The notes: generated by a model from the letters alone, not told the origin. A DNA stretch of 62,476 bases from Marixanthomonas sp963974425 (GCF_963974425.1 NZ_CAXBCK010000020.1:1-62476), one strand, 5' to 3'; shown: positions 9,298 through 18,825, numbered from the stretch's first letter. A program made the numbers and translations.

Positions 9298-10114
9298 CTT
9301 CTACTTCATTTTCCAATTGCAATATTTCTTCTTTATTTGTATTCTCAATTAGATATACATGCTTTAAGCTTGTCATATCATTAAATAACTTAATTTGGAG
9401 GTCGTAATAATTAGCATCTCCATGTAAATTAAATTCTTCAATAGTTCCTATTAAAATACCTTCTGGAAAGATGGTTGATTTTCCACCAGTGATAATAGTG
9501 TCACCAATTTTAACCGGAGCTAATCTCGGAATATCTACTAATTGAACCCTATTTGGATCTTTTGTATCCCATTTCAAAGTTCCGAAATGATTCGATTCTT
9601 TCAACCGAGCATTTATCTGACTATTGGTGTTTAAAATAGATTGTACAGTTGAAAAATTTTCTGAGGTAGCATTAATAATACCTATAATTCCTTTGGAAGA
9701 AATTACACCCATATCAATCTTGACGCTATCTTTCTTTCCTTTTCTTAACGTTAAATAGTTTTTCGATTTTGAATACGTATTGTTTATAATACGAGCATTT
9801 CTAAAAATATATCCCGATGGAAGCACAGTGCTATCCAAAGTTGATGGGTTCGCGATACTTTTTAAATTTTCCAGTTGAGTTCTCAAGTGGATGTTCTCTT
9901 CTATTAAGCGTTTGTTTTCGTTTTCAAGCCCAAAATAACCAGTAACATTGCTTTTGGCGCTAAAAACATTTCCGCTTAGAAAGTTAGCTGAACTTACATA
10001 CTTCCCGTTGTGATATGAATGGGTTTGTATTGTGAGAAAAATTGAAATAAGGAACAAAAGACCAAACAACAGGAAATTTTTATTCCGTATAAAGAAAAAG
10101 ATAATCTGTTGCAT
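9287..10114 (-). CDS. mreC: rod shape-determining protein MreC
   Basis: 275 residues: one N-terminal membrane helix (about 10-28), a coiled coil (NKRLIEENIHLRTQLENL, about 65-90), then the periplasmic beta domains with MreC motifs SKGIIGIINATSENFSTVQSI, LKWDTKDPNRVQLVDIPR and GDTIITGGKSTIFPEGILIG. MreC is the periplasmic scaffold that activates PBP2 in the elongasome. Thirteen bases separate it from mreB and its end overlaps mreD. Confidence 0.94.
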   Translation of the reverse strand: MQQIIFFFIRNKNFLLFGLLFLISIFLTIQTHSYHNGKYVSSANFLSGNVFSAKSNVTGYFGLENENKRLIEENIHLRTQLENLKSIANPSTLDSTVLPSGYIFRNARIINNTYSKSKNYLTLRKGKKDSVKIDMGVISSKGIIGIINATSENFSTVQSILNTNSQINARLKESNHFGTLKWDTKDPNRVQLVDIPRLAPVKIGDTIITGGKSTIFPEGILIGTIEEFNLHGDANYYDLQIKLFNDMTSLKHVYLIENTNKEEILQLENEVEDAE

Positions 10115-10127
10115 GACGAGTTAATTC

Positions 10128-11156
10128 CTATTTTATCAATACACTTTTATATTTGTTTAGGTTTTTTAAACAAATACCGGTACCTCTAACGACAGCCCTT
10201 AATGGATCTTCAGCAATATAAACAGGAAGATCTGTTTTTTGAGACAACCGCTTGTCAAGCCCTCGAAGCATAGAACCACCACCAGCTAGATAGATACCTG
10301 TGTTGTATATATCGGCAGCTAATTCTGGAGGGGTTTGCGATAATGTTTCCATTACAGCATCTTCAATACGAAGAATAGATTTATCCAGTGCTTTTGCTAT
10401 TTCTCTAAAAGATGTTTGCACTTGCTTTGGTTTTCCAGTAAGAAGGTCACGTCCTTGAACTGACATTTCTTCTGGTGGCAACTCAAGATCTTCAGTAGCA
10501 GCTCCTATTTGGATTTTAATTTTTTCAGCAGTGCGTTCCCCTACGTATAAATTGTGTTGGGTTCGCATGTAATAGATAATATCGTTGGTAAAAACATCAC
10601 CAGCAATTTTTATAGATTTATCGCAAACAATTCCACCTAGAGCAATTACGGCGATTTCGGTAGTACCACCTCCTATATCGACCACCATATTTCCTTTTGG
10701 TTGCATAATATCCACACCAATACCAATCGCTGCTGCCATAGGCTCGTGAATAAGATATACCTCTTTTCCATTTACCCGTTCGGCGCTTTCTTTCACCGCT
10801 CGCATTTCCACTTCTGTAATCCCACTTGGGATACAAATTACCATTCGCAGTGAAGGCGTAAGCCACTTCTTTTTTAATGCCGGAATGTCTTTAATGAACA
10901 TATTGATCATTTTTTCACTGGCATCAAAATCGGCAATTACACCATCTTTAAGTGGGCGTATTGTTTTAATGTTTTCGTGCGTTTTACCTTGCATCATACT
11001 GGCTTCACGCCCAACGGCAATAATCTTTCCGGTAGAACGGTCGCGTGCAACAATGGAAGGCGCATCTACAACAACCTTGTCGTTGTGAATGATCAGGGTG
11101 TTTGCGGTCCCTAAATCGATGGCTATTTCTTCCGTTAAGAAATCAAAAAATCCCAT
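10128..11156 (-). CDS. mreB: actin-like cell-shape protein MreB
   Basis: 342 residues, the usual MreB length. Nucleotide-binding actin-fold motifs are clear: AIDLGTANTLI (phosphate 1), VVDIGGGTTEIAVIALGG (phosphate 2) and GIYLAGGGSMLRGLD (adenosine motif). MreB filaments steer lateral wall synthesis. First gene of the rod operon; a TACATTTG -7 box lies 51 bases upstream of its ATG, in the short gap after purH. Confidence 0.97.
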   Translation of the reverse strand: MGFFDFLTEEIAIDLGTANTLIIHNDKVVVDAPSIVARDRSTGKIIAVGREASMMQGKTHENIKTIRPLKDGVIADFDASEKMINMFIKDIPALKKKWLTPSLRMVICIPSGITEVEMRAVKESAERVNGKEVYLIHEPMAAAIGIGVDIMQPKGNMVVDIGGGTTEIAVIALGGIVCDKSIKIAGDVFTNDIIYYMRTQHNLYVGERTAEKIKIQIGAATEDLELPPEEMSVQGRDLLTGKPKQVQTSFREIAKALDKSILRIEDAVMETLSQTPPELAADIYNTGIYLAGGGSMLRGLDKRLSQKTDLPVYIAEDPLRAVVRGTGICLKNLNKYKSVLIK

Positions 11157-11206
11157 ATTTTATTTTGGTGGTATTGAAATTATACGTGATAAGCTACTGC
11201 TATTCA

Positions 11207-11214
11207 CAAATGTA
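11207..11214 (-). promoter_or_regulatory. TAnnTTTG -7 box for the mreBCD-mrdA-rodA operon
   Basis: On the minus strand this reads TACATTTG, 51 bases before the mreB start. It sits within the 64-bp gap between purH and mreB, so the rod operon can be transcribed on its own as well as by read-through from purH. Confidence 0.5.
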
Positions 11215-11220
11215 ACATTT

Positions 11221-12753
11221 TTAGTGTTTAAAATGACGTGTGCCGGTAAATACCATGGACATTTCATTTTCATTGCAATAATCAATGCTAAGCTCGTCTT
11301 TTATAGAGCCTCCCGGTTGAATTACGCTTGTTATTCCGGCATTGTCTGCTATTTCTACACAATCTGGAAACGGGAAAAAAGCATCACTGGCCATAACAGC
11401 TCCATCTAAATTAAATTTAAAGTTGTTGGCTTTTTCAATAGCTTGGCGTAACGCATCTACACGAGACGTTTGTCCTGTTCCGCTAGCACACAACTGTTTA
11501 TTTTTGGCTAAAACAATCGTGTTACTCTTGGTGTGTTTGCATATTTTTGAAGCAAACATCAAGTCTTCTAACTCACTATTGGATGGTTTATTGTTGGTTT
11601 TGTAGGTTAATTCTTCTTTAGAATCTGTTTTGTTGTCCTTATCTTGAACTAAAAAACCATTAAGACTAGTTCTCACTTGTGTTGAAGGAAGTTTTGTTTC
11701 TTTCTGAACTAATAAAATTCGATTCTTTTTTCCTTTCAGAATTTCTAACGCTTTTTCTGAAAAAGAAGGTGCGATAACTACTTCACAAAATAGTTTATGA
11801 ACTTCTTCTGCAGTCGCTTCGTCAATTTCAGTATTACTGATTAAAATTCCTCCAAATGCTGAAACTGGATCACCGGCCAAGGCATCTAGATATGCTTCTT
11901 TCACAGTGTCTCGTTGTGCAATCCCGCAGGCGTTGTTGTGCTTTAATACAGCAAAGGTTGGTGCATCATTTGTAAATTCAGCCATTAAATTAACAGCAGC
12001 ATCTACATCTAATAAGTTATTGTAACTTAATTCTTTTCCGTGCAATTTGTCAAAAATGGCATCAAAATCACCAAAGAAAAAGCCTTTTTGATGTGGGTTT
12101 TCGCCGTAGCGAAGTTCTTTACCTTCTGCTTCACTTATTTTTAAAGTTGGTGTTTTAGTTTCAGCATTAAAATAATTGAAGATTGCTGAATCGTAGTCCG
12201 ATGAAATATTAAATGATTTGGTAGCGAACTTCTTTCGGTCTTGTAAAGAAACGGAACCTTCATTTTCTGAAATAATTTGCAATACTTCTTCGTAATCTTC
12301 CATAGAAGAAACACATAACGTATCCTTGAAGTTTTTAGCAGCTGCGCGAATTAAGGAAATGCCACCGATATCGATTTTTTCAACGATATCTTGTTCCGAA
12401 GCTCCAGAAGCGACAGTTTTTTCAAAAGGATATAAATCTACAATGACCAAATCCAACTGCGGAATGTTATATTCTTCCATTTCGGCTAGATCACTATCAT
12501 TATCTTGACGGTTTAAAATACCGCCGAAAACTTTTGGGTGCAATGTTTTAACACGACCACCTAAAATTGAAGGGTAATCGGTCACTTCCTCAACAGGAAT
12601 AACATCGATTCCTAAATCGTTAATAAATTTTTGTGTTCCTCCGGTAGAATAGATGGTAACTCCCAGTTTGTCAAGTTCTTTAACTATAGGTGCCAGCCCA
12701 TCTTTATGAAATACCGAAATTAATGCAGAAGTGATTTTTTTTGTGTCGCCCAT
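11221..12753 (-). CDS. purH: bifunctional AICAR formyltransferase / IMP cyclohydrolase
   Basis: Start set at ATG 12753 (510 residues, the family length); a TTG seven codons earlier would fall inside the promoter -7 box. The N-terminal cyclohydrolase (MGS-like) domain shows STGGTQKFINDLG and GGRVKTLHPKVFGGIL; the C-terminal AICAR transformylase shows LRYGENPHQKG, LKHNNACG, DPVSAFGGIL and SDAFFPFPDC with a TSVIQPGGSIKD end. It performs the last two steps of IMP synthesis in the cytoplasm. Upstream of mreB, as is common in Flavobacteriia. Confidence 0.97.
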   Translation of the reverse strand: MGDTKKITSALISVFHKDGLAPIVKELDKLGVTIYSTGGTQKFINDLGIDVIPVEEVTDYPSILGGRVKTLHPKVFGGILNRQDNDSDLAEMEEYNIPQLDLVIVDLYPFEKTVASGASEQDIVEKIDIGGISLIRAAAKNFKDTLCVSSMEDYEEVLQIISENEGSVSLQDRKKFATKSFNISSDYDSAIFNYFNAETKTPTLKISEAEGKELRYGENPHQKGFFFGDFDAIFDKLHGKELSYNNLLDVDAAVNLMAEFTNDAPTFAVLKHNNACGIAQRDTVKEAYLDALAGDPVSAFGGILISNTEIDEATAEEVHKLFCEVVIAPSFSEKALEILKGKKNRILLVQKETKLPSTQVRTSLNGFLVQDKDNKTDSKEELTYKTNNKPSNSELEDLMFASKICKHTKSNTIVLAKNKQLCASGTGQTSRVDALRQAIEKANNFKFNLDGAVMASDAFFPFPDCVEIADNAGITSVIQPGGSIKDELSIDYCNENEMSMVFTGTRHFKH

Positions 12754-12771
12754 GGATTGAAATTTAAGGGG

Positions 12772-12779
12772 CAAAAGTA
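12772..12779 (-). promoter_or_regulatory. TAnnTTTG -7 box for purH
   Basis: The minus strand reads TACTTTTG, with a TTG about 23 bases further upstream. It lies 18 bases before ATG 12753 and overlaps the alternative TTG start, which argues for the ATG. Confidence 0.6.
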
Positions 12780-12945
12780 CATAATTACATATAAAATTGT
12801 AACAATATGAACTAGAAACCGTCCTATGTTATTGAATATTTTTTTGAATTATTTTGATACCTTGTATTTTTTAAAATATTAGGGTTGTTTCTAGTACTAA
12901 ATAGTGGTATTTGTTTGCCTTTTATTAATTAATTTCTGAAAAAGA

Positions 12946-14202
12946 ATGCTGGTTTACTTACGTGTTTTAAAAGAAAGTTTTGCTTTTGCCGTCAATGCAT
13001 TAAAAAATAATAAACTACGGACTTTTTTGTCATTAGTTGGTGTAACTATTGGAATATTCTCAATTATTGCAGTTTTAGCTGCAGTAGATTCTCTTAAAAA
13101 AGAAATTGAAGGTAATATCAGCTCACTAGATAAAAGCACGATAATCCTTGCCCATTTCTCTTTTGGGCCAAGTGATATTCCACGTTGGAAACGAGAACAG
13201 TTTCCTATGGTTTCTTTTGAAGAATACCAATATTTAGAAAGTAATGTACCTAACCTCGATTATGCCACGTATACCTTAAATGTACCAAATGAAAATATAA
13301 AATATGGTGATAACCAGATTAGTGATGTGCCAATTGGCGCCGTAACGGAAAGTTATTACTACATTGAAGCATTACAATTAGATTCTGGACGTTTTTTTAA
13401 TGGAGCAGAATCTAATAGTGGTTCGCCGGTCTTGGTTATAGGGTATGAAATTGCAAAAAAACTCTTCAACGGAACCGACCGCGCTCTTGGTAAACAAATA
13501 CGTATTTATGGTCGAAAATTTACGGTGATTGGGGTTCTGGAAAAAGAGGGAGCCGGATTGTTTGGTGGCTCAAAAGACACATCAATTTGGATGCCTGTGA
13601 ATATTGTACGACGAATGTATGGTGATAATAATAAAAACACGTTTCCTCAAATTGTAATTAAACCTAAAAAAGACATAGATAACGAAGAGTTTATTGCTAT
13701 TCTAGAGCAAAAATTACGCTTAAAAAGAGGACTGAGACCTGATGATGTAAGTACCTTCTTTGTAAACCAATTGCAAGGTTTTGCCGACATGATCGATAAT
13801 ATAACTGGACAAATGAATTTAATTGGATTAGTTATTAGTGGTTTCTCACTGTTAGTTGGTGGTTTTGGTATTGCCAATATTATGTTTGTGAGTGTTAAAG
13901 AACGAACCAATTTAATTGGGATTCAGAAATCATTGGGAGCGAAAAACCGATTTATCTTACTTCAATTCTTGTTCGAAGCTGTTATTTTAGCTGTAATAGG
14001 TGGTTTAATTGGTCTGTTCTTGGTCTTTATGGTCTCTCTCTTAGCATCACAATTTACGGGTGATTTTGAATTTGTATTGTCACCGTGGAATATGTTTGTT
14101 GGGACGGCTATTTCAGCAATAATCGGACTTATTTCAGGAATACTTCCAGCTATTTCTGCTTCAAAGTTAGACCCTGTGGAGGCAATTAGAACTGGGATGT
14201 AG
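12946..14202 (+). CDS. ABC transporter permease, MacB/FtsX type
   Basis: 418 residues with the MacB topology: a first membrane helix after FALNALKNNKLRTFLSLVGVTIGIFSIIAVL (split across residues 12-45), a ~220-residue periplasmic domain (about 50-285), and three C-terminal helices of the FtsX domain beginning at MNLIGLVISGFSLLVGGFGI. The N-terminal KLRTFLSLVG and the VKERTNLIGIQKSLGAK loop are family hallmarks. Such permeases work with a separate ATPase, not encoded here, in lipoprotein, peptide or stress export. Transcribed alone, divergent from purH and convergent with the next OmpA gene. Confidence 0.9.
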   Translation: MLVYLRVLKESFAFAVNALKNNKLRTFLSLVGVTIGIFSIIAVLAAVDSLKKEIEGNISSLDKSTIILAHFSFGPSDIPRWKREQFPMVSFEEYQYLESNVPNLDYATYTLNVPNENIKYGDNQISDVPIGAVTESYYYIEALQLDSGRFFNGAESNSGSPVLVIGYEIAKKLFNGTDRALGKQIRIYGRKFTVIGVLEKEGAGLFGGSKDTSIWMPVNIVRRMYGDNNKNTFPQIVIKPKKDIDNEEFIAILEQKLRLKRGLRPDDVSTFFVNQLQGFADMIDNITGQMNLIGLVISGFSLLVGGFGIANIMFVSVKERTNLIGIQKSLGAKNRFILLQFLFEAVILAVIGGLIGLFLVFMVSLLASQFTGDFEFVLSPWNMFVGTAISAIIGLISGILPAISASKLDPVEAIRTGM

Positions 14203-14215
14203 TGATTTTTTAAAG

Positions 14216-15526
14216 CTAATTCCTTTTAATTTCTACTCTTCGGTTTAATGCTTTTCCAGTTTCGGTTTTATTACTTGCTATAGGGGCGTTTTCACCTTTT
14301 CCCAAGGCTTTGAGTCTCTTTGAGTCAATCCCTTCAGAAATTAATAGTCTAACAATAGATTTGGACCTTCTATTGGATAGATCTTGATTTGAGGATTTAC
14401 TACCATCAGAATCTGTATGTCCTATAACAGATAATGATATTTCTGGGTTTTCATTTAGTAGTTTAATTAATGCATCTAAAGTAGGTTTAGATTCAGGTTT
14501 TGGTACATCTTTATTAGTATCGAAATAAATTCCATAGAGGTCCACAAATCCTTTTTTGTCAAGTTGTTCTTTCATAAAATTACCAGATTCCTTTTTCGTT
14601 TTCAGTATGATTTCAACCTTTTTTTTATCATCTTTATTTAATTCCACCATACTACTGGCCGATTCATACCCGTTTTTGCTGGCGTTGACGGCAATAAGCC
14701 CTACTGGGATATCCTGAAACTGAAAATTTCCATCCTTATCACTTAATGTTTCTGCAAATGCGTTTGTGTTTACTGATGCATTACTTATTGGGTTACGTTG
14801 TTCGTCCATGACCACACCATAGATAGTTCCAGTACATTTATAGTTGCCTTTGGGGTTGATGAGCAGGTTTACAAAGTCTATCGCAAAACCATCGCCTACG
14901 CCGGTTAAAGGATCATCAATGAGTATTTCAACTTTTCCATCGGCAAAAAGCTCTAGGTCTTCGGGTAGAATGCCGAGGTTTACCAATTTTCCGATAGGCC
15001 CCGTCTGTTTTAGGGAGTTGAGGATTTCTTCAACATAAGGAAGTCGTTTTCCGTCTACCGAAAATTGGAAAGATGATTTCCATACTGGTGCTTGAAAGTC
15101 ATCTGCAAAAAGTTGGATCATCACATTTTTTATGGGAATTTCCACCTTTTTATATTCTATTTTAATTGGGGTTGGAGCATTATCTGGTCTTTTGGTTCTA
15201 GATGCATACCCATCTTTTCTGCCTGTGCCTTTGTAACTGCTTCCAAGGATTATCTTATCGGTCCCTGCCGGGTCTTTAGGGTCAATATCCCAAGGATATC
15301 GATGTCTGTTCGTGTTTTTGCCACAAAATGGGTCGAATCCCTCTGGCCAGCCAAAGCCAAGGTTATCAATGTCGCCGACTCTTATTTCAATATCAGCATT
15401 TTCACTATTAGTTGTGTAATGGTAATGTTTGCTGTAATTATTTTGAGCCAGACCGCTGAAGCCCATCAAAAGAATGCTAGTTAGTATTAAGGGGAATAGT
15501 TGTTGAGTGATTTTTAGAACTTTCAT
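14216..15526 (-). CDS. exported OmpA-family protein with carboxypeptidase-regulatory-like domain
   Basis: 436 residues. The signal peptide ends near GLAQ. Residues ~30-230 are a beta-rich region with no family I recognise; it mentions a site rich in Gly/Asp (GDIDNLGFGWPEGFDPFCG) and reads like a conserved secreted domain. Residues ~235-310 form a CarboxypepD_reg-like fold (GTIYGVVMDEQRNPISNA). The C-terminal OmpA domain (DLYGIYFDTNKDVPKPES, HTDSDGSKSSNQDLSNRRS) keeps the Asp and Arg used to hold peptidoglycan. Probably an outer-membrane-associated wall-binding protein; the specific role is unknown. Confidence 0.85.
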   Translation of the reverse strand: MKVLKITQQLFPLILTSILLMGFSGLAQNNYSKHYHYTTNSENADIEIRVGDIDNLGFGWPEGFDPFCGKNTNRHRYPWDIDPKDPAGTDKIILGSSYKGTGRKDGYASRTKRPDNAPTPIKIEYKKVEIPIKNVMIQLFADDFQAPVWKSSFQFSVDGKRLPYVEEILNSLKQTGPIGKLVNLGILPEDLELFADGKVEILIDDPLTGVGDGFAIDFVNLLINPKGNYKCTGTIYGVVMDEQRNPISNASVNTNAFAETLSDKDGNFQFQDIPVGLIAVNASKNGYESASSMVELNKDDKKKVEIILKTKKESGNFMKEQLDKKGFVDLYGIYFDTNKDVPKPESKPTLDALIKLLNENPEISLSVIGHTDSDGSKSSNQDLSNRRSKSIVRLLISEGIDSKRLKALGKGENAPIASNKTETGKALNRRVEIKRN

Positions 15527-15827
15527 AATCCAATAAATTTAATGAGAATACAACCAGTTGATTGAGCTTTGTTATCTCTAATAAATATAAGAATAAATTA
15601 TTAAAGTTCTGAAATTTAAATAGTTGTAAGTACTCTGGATAAGAAAATCACTACAAAACCTTTTTGAATAAATTGTGAAATGATTAAAATGTATGGCGTA
15701 GAAATGGAGCAAAATACTACTGAAGCCAACTTTTCACCCAAGAATAATTGGTATGAAATAAAAATAAGTGATTAAGACTTGCTAGAAAATGACTAGAAGC
15801 CAAATGTTGTAATTCTAGTTTTTGAAT
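15527..15827. other. 301-bp intergenic region, no gene seen
   Basis: AT-rich spacer between two minus-strand genes. I find no reading frame, strong hairpin or repeat. A TATATTTA near-match to the -7 consensus on the minus strand (about 15587-15594) could serve the OmpA gene. Confidence 0.5.
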
Positions 15828-16283
15828 TTAAAGAATGTCAGCAACTTGTTGGTTTACCCATTCTAAAAACCGTTCGTCTTCTGGAGAAAAAGGGTCTGCT
15901 GTGTGTGAGTCTATGTCAATCTGGCCAATGTTTTTTCCGTCTTTAAAAAGTGGGATTACAATTTCAGCTTTTACATACATGCTACAAGCAATGTAATTGT
16001 TTTGTGCTTTTACATCGGCAACTACAAAATTCGAGTTCGATTCTGCTACTTGTCCACAAATGCCTTTTCCAAAAGGAATTACCACGTGGTCTGTAGCCTC
16101 ACCGGCAAATGCTTCTAAATGCAATGTTTTTTGCTCGTGATTTGCAAAGTAGAAGCCAACCCAATCGTAATATCCTAATGAGGTTTGTAATAGTTCACAA
16201 ACTTCAGTAAGGCGTTGTTTTACGAGTTCCTTGTCATTTGCTAAAATTGTGTTTACTTTGGGTTTTAAAGCATCAAAAGGCAT
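15828..16283 (-). CDS. GAF-domain protein, free methionine-(R)-sulfoxide reductase type
   Basis: 151 residues forming a single GAF domain. The segments GYYDWVGFYF, GKGICGQVAE and IACSMYVKAEIVIPLFKDGKNIGQIDIDSH (cut between motifs) match the fRMsr group. Cys76 and Cys100 align with two of the redox cysteines of that enzyme; a third cysteine between them is not seen. Family knowledge: these enzymes reduce free methionine-R-sulfoxide using thioredoxin. Catalytic activity is likely but not certain because of the missing middle Cys. It is divergent from the exosortase genes. Confidence 0.82.
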   Translation of the reverse strand: MPFDALKPKVNTILANDKELVKQRLTEVCELLQTSLGYYDWVGFYFANHEQKTLHLEAFAGEATDHVVIPFGKGICGQVAESNSNFVVADVKAQNNYIACSMYVKAEIVIPLFKDGKNIGQIDIDSHTADPFSPEDERFLEWVNQQVADIL

Positions 16284-16371
16284 AGTTGTTTATTTTAAGT
16301 AAAAGTATTTTAAAACGGAGACAAACGCCAAATACAAATGCTGTATTTTTGTTAAAATTTATAGATCATTT

Positions 16372-16926
16372 TTGAAAAATTTATTTGTAAAATATAAAGC
16401 TGTTGTACAGTTTGTACTCTTGTTTCTAGGTACATACCTACTTTTAACTTTTCTATATTCCTTATATTTAAAGTATTCTGAAGCTGGAGCCTACTATCCG
16501 GATTTTTTCACCAATTTGGTCGCAAAACAAAGTAACCAAGTAATACAAGCCTTTGGTTATAGTGGAGTAGTAAAACCAGACCCTGCAGGACCTTTTATGG
16601 GGTTGTATATCAATAATGTTTTTTTAGCTCGTGTTGTAGAAGGTTGTAATGCAATAAGTATTATTATTCTATTTGTAGCATTTATAGTTTCTTTTGCTCA
16701 AGGAATTAAAAAAACTACACTTTATATTTTTGGAGGTATAGCTCTAATTTATACTATCAATATTCTACGAATTGCTCTGTTGACCATTGCATTATACCAT
16801 TACCCTGAATACACTGATTTTTTGCATCAGATTGTTTTTCCTGCCATAATCTACGGAATGGTCTTTTTATTGTGGTTGTTTTGGGTGCGAAACCTTAAGG
16901 TGAAACCTAAAAATACCAATGAATAA
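16372..16926 (+). CDS. xrtF: exosortase family protein XrtF
   Basis: 184 residues. The only usable start in the frame is TTG 16372, as upstream codons give no ATG or GTG. Several membrane helices carry the exosortase triad: Cys92 (VVEGCNAISI), Arg133 (NILRIALL) and His152 (FLHQIVFP). Family knowledge: exosortases are membrane cysteine transpeptidase-like enzymes that process proteins with a C-terminal sorting tail; XrtF is the Flavobacteriia type and is always next to its associated membrane protein, as here (8-base overlap). No substrate with a recognisable tail is evident in the window. Confidence 0.9.
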   Translation: MKNLFVKYKAVVQFVLLFLGTYLLLTFLYSLYLKYSEAGAYYPDFFTNLVAKQSNQVIQAFGYSGVVKPDPAGPFMGLYINNVFLARVVEGCNAISIIILFVAFIVSFAQGIKKTTLYIFGGIALIYTINILRIALLTIALYHYPEYTDFLHQIVFPAIIYGMVFLLWLFWVRNLKVKPKNTNE

Positions 16927-17344
16927 AACAGCAACCATACTGGTTATATTGATTGCAATATTTGCATTAGTAGGAGTGCGCTTTTTTGAGGAAAACCTTT
17001 TTTACGACCCACTGATTAGCTTTTTTAAATCAGACTATGCCGATAAAAGGCTTCCAAGTTTTGAAACCCCTGAATTAATAGCAAGTATAGGGTTTAGGTA
17101 TATATTGAACACTCTTTTTTCTTTGGTAATAATTTGGTTGGTTTTTAGAAAGCGAGATATATTAAAACTGTCGGCTATTCTATACCTTATCCTATTTTGT
17201 GTTCTATTTACAGCTTATTTATTAGTATTAATTAACTATAAAGAAGGTAATTACTTAACCCTTTTTTATATACGTCGTTTTTTAATACAACCTTTGTTTT
17301 TATTGATTTTGCTCCCTGCATTCTATTTTCAGAAAAAAGCATAA
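16919..17344 (+). CDS. exosortase F system-associated membrane protein
   Basis: 141 residues with four predicted membrane helices and the FYDPLISFFKSDY and LNTLFSLVIIWLVF motifs typical of the small protein paired with XrtF. Overlaps xrtF by 8 bases, so translation is probably coupled. Likely helps assemble or stabilise the exosortase in the inner membrane; the biochemical role is not established. Confidence 0.88.
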   Translation: MNKTATILVILIAIFALVGVRFFEENLFYDPLISFFKSDYADKRLPSFETPELIASIGFRYILNTLFSLVIIWLVFRKRDILKLSAILYLILFCVLFTAYLLVLINYKEGNYLTLFYIRRFLIQPLFLLILLPAFYFQKKA

Positions 17345-17354
17345 AGCAATTTTG

Positions 17355-17362
17355 TATCTTTG
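17355..17362 (+). promoter_or_regulatory. TAnnTTTG -7 box for the DUF3347 lipoprotein
   Basis: TATCTTTG, 29 bases before ATG 17391, just past the end of the exosortase pair. A convincing -33 element is not visible. Confidence 0.5.
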
Positions 17363-17390
17363 AAAAAATTAATTTTTGAAGAAAACAGTT

Positions 17391-17936
17391 ATGAAAAAAT
17401 ACACATTCCTTTCCATTTTATTGCTATCAATTACGCTTATCTCTTGTGCAGATAATAAGAAGAAAACCGAACCAGAAATTAAAACAGTTGACACAAAAGG
17501 TGAAAGTAAAACCTATGTAGCTGATAAAACCGATGCTGAGTTTAAAGATGAAAATACCGCCGGTGTGTTTACCCAATATGTACAATTAAAGACAGCATTA
17601 GTTAATACAGATGCTGAAAAAGCATCTCAAGAAGCATCAAATTTAATGACTGCTTTTGCTAATGCAGGAGTAGATAAAGTTGCACTACAAGCCGCACAAA
17701 ATATTGTGGAAAGTGATGATATTAAAGAGCAACGAACTGCATTTGTAGCTGTTACTACCGAAGTTGAAAAAATGATGGAAGATGCTTTGTCTTCTGGAAC
17801 AATATATAAACAATATTGCCCAATGGCATTTAATAATAAAGGAGCGTATTGGCTAAGTGAAAGCAAAGATATTATGAATCCTTATTTTGGTGATAAAATG
17901 CTAAAATGTGGACGTGTTGATGCTGAAATACAATAG
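17391..17936 (+). CDS. DUF3347 domain lipoprotein
   Basis: Start at ATG 17391 (181 residues) rather than the TTG five codons upstream, because MKKYTFLSILLLSITLISC is then a clean lipoprotein signal. The rest is a helical DUF3347 domain (about 55-181): VFTQYVQLKTALVNTDAEKA, then the conserved end YKQYCPMAFNNKGAYWLSE and IMNPYFGDKMLKCG. The conserved Cys/Met residues resemble those of DUF3347 domains found beside copper-efflux proteins, so metal binding in the periplasm is a reasonable guess, but no metal transporter is adjacent. Confidence 0.85.
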   Translation: MKKYTFLSILLLSITLISCADNKKKTEPEIKTVDTKGESKTYVADKTDAEFKDENTAGVFTQYVQLKTALVNTDAEKASQEASNLMTAFANAGVDKVALQAAQNIVESDDIKEQRTAFVAVTTEVEKMMEDALSSGTIYKQYCPMAFNNKGAYWLSESKDIMNPYFGDKMLKCGRVDAEIQ

Positions 17937-17997
17937 CATCTGTATTTGCTCAATATCTTTTTGAATTCTTTAATATTTTAAAACAATAGCTTTTTCT

Positions 17998-18825
17998 ATG
18001 AGAAAAATTAGCGCAATAATACTTATAGCAATCCTTTTAATAGCGTGTTCAGATCCCAAAAAAGAGACGAAAGAGGAATGGCAAGTTAAAAAAACAGTTA
18101 AATTAGAAGGGGTGAGCCCCATGGGAATTACAGAGATAAGCAATACATTGTGGGTAAGCGATGGGGTTGGTAACCGGATTGTATCGATTGCTGAAAATAA
18201 CGATTCGATACGAATTTTAGATTCCTTTAAACGTCCTATGCACATAGCGACAGACGGTAAATATTTGTTCGTACCAGAATTTAACGCAAATCAGGTTAGG
18301 ATTACTTCTGGCGTAGATCGATCTATTATACCTATGAGTGATTCGCTGGCTGGACCTTCTGGTGTCTCAGTGTTTGAAAACCAGATGGCAGTTTCCTATT
18401 TTAAAGGGGATCAAGTGCTTTTTACGAGTGACGGTAAAAACTGGGTTCATATAGGTGAAAATGCTTCTGAAAATAATGCATTAAACCAACCAACCGATGT
18501 GCAAATTACCCGAGATACTATATGGGTGGCAGATGGGTACAATAATAGAGTACAGGTTTATAATAAAAAAGGAAAGTTGCTTAACACAATAGGAGAGAAG
18601 GATAATATCAATGTAGCTATGGGGTTGTTTGTTTCAGAAAAAGAACTTTTTATAACAGATTTTGAAAACGATAGAGTTTTAATTTATAATCACGAGGGAA
18701 AATTGCTTCAAGAACTTTCAAAAGATATAAAAAGTCCCTCAGATGTATATCTCAGAAACGGGAATCTCTATATATTGAATTACTTGGCAAGTAGTTTGGT
18801 TATCTATGAAAAGGCAACTCTTTAG
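17998..18825 (+). CDS. NHL/SMP-30-like beta-propeller lipoprotein
   Basis: 275 residues. Lipobox at IACSDPK (Cys17). The mature protein is built of repeated blades with NHL-type spacing, for example ISNTLWVSDGVGNRIVSI, DTIWVADGYNNRVQVYNKKGKLL and KELFITDFENDRVLIYNHEGKLL. Propellers of this type can be lactonase-like enzymes or binding platforms; the metal ligands of SMP-30 enzymes are not evident, so a binding role is more likely. Follows the DUF3347 gene by 61 bp. Confidence 0.8.
   Translation: MRKISAIILIAILLIACSDPKKETKEEWQVKKTVKLEGVSPMGITEISNTLWVSDGVGNRIVSIAENNDSIRILDSFKRPMHIATDGKYLFVPEFNANQVRITSGVDRSIIPMSDSLAGPSGVSVFENQMAVSYFKGDQVLFTSDGKNWVHIGENASENNALNQPTDVQITRDTIWVADGYNNRVQVYNKKGKLLNTIGEKDNINVAMGLFVSEKELFITDFENDRVLIYNHEGKLLQELSKDIKSPSDVYLRNGNLYILNYLASSLVIYEKATL

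Noticed and set aside
10618..10866. Arg/Gly/Trp-rich minus-strand frame inside mreB
   Set aside because: An out-of-frame shadow of the mreB coding sequence.
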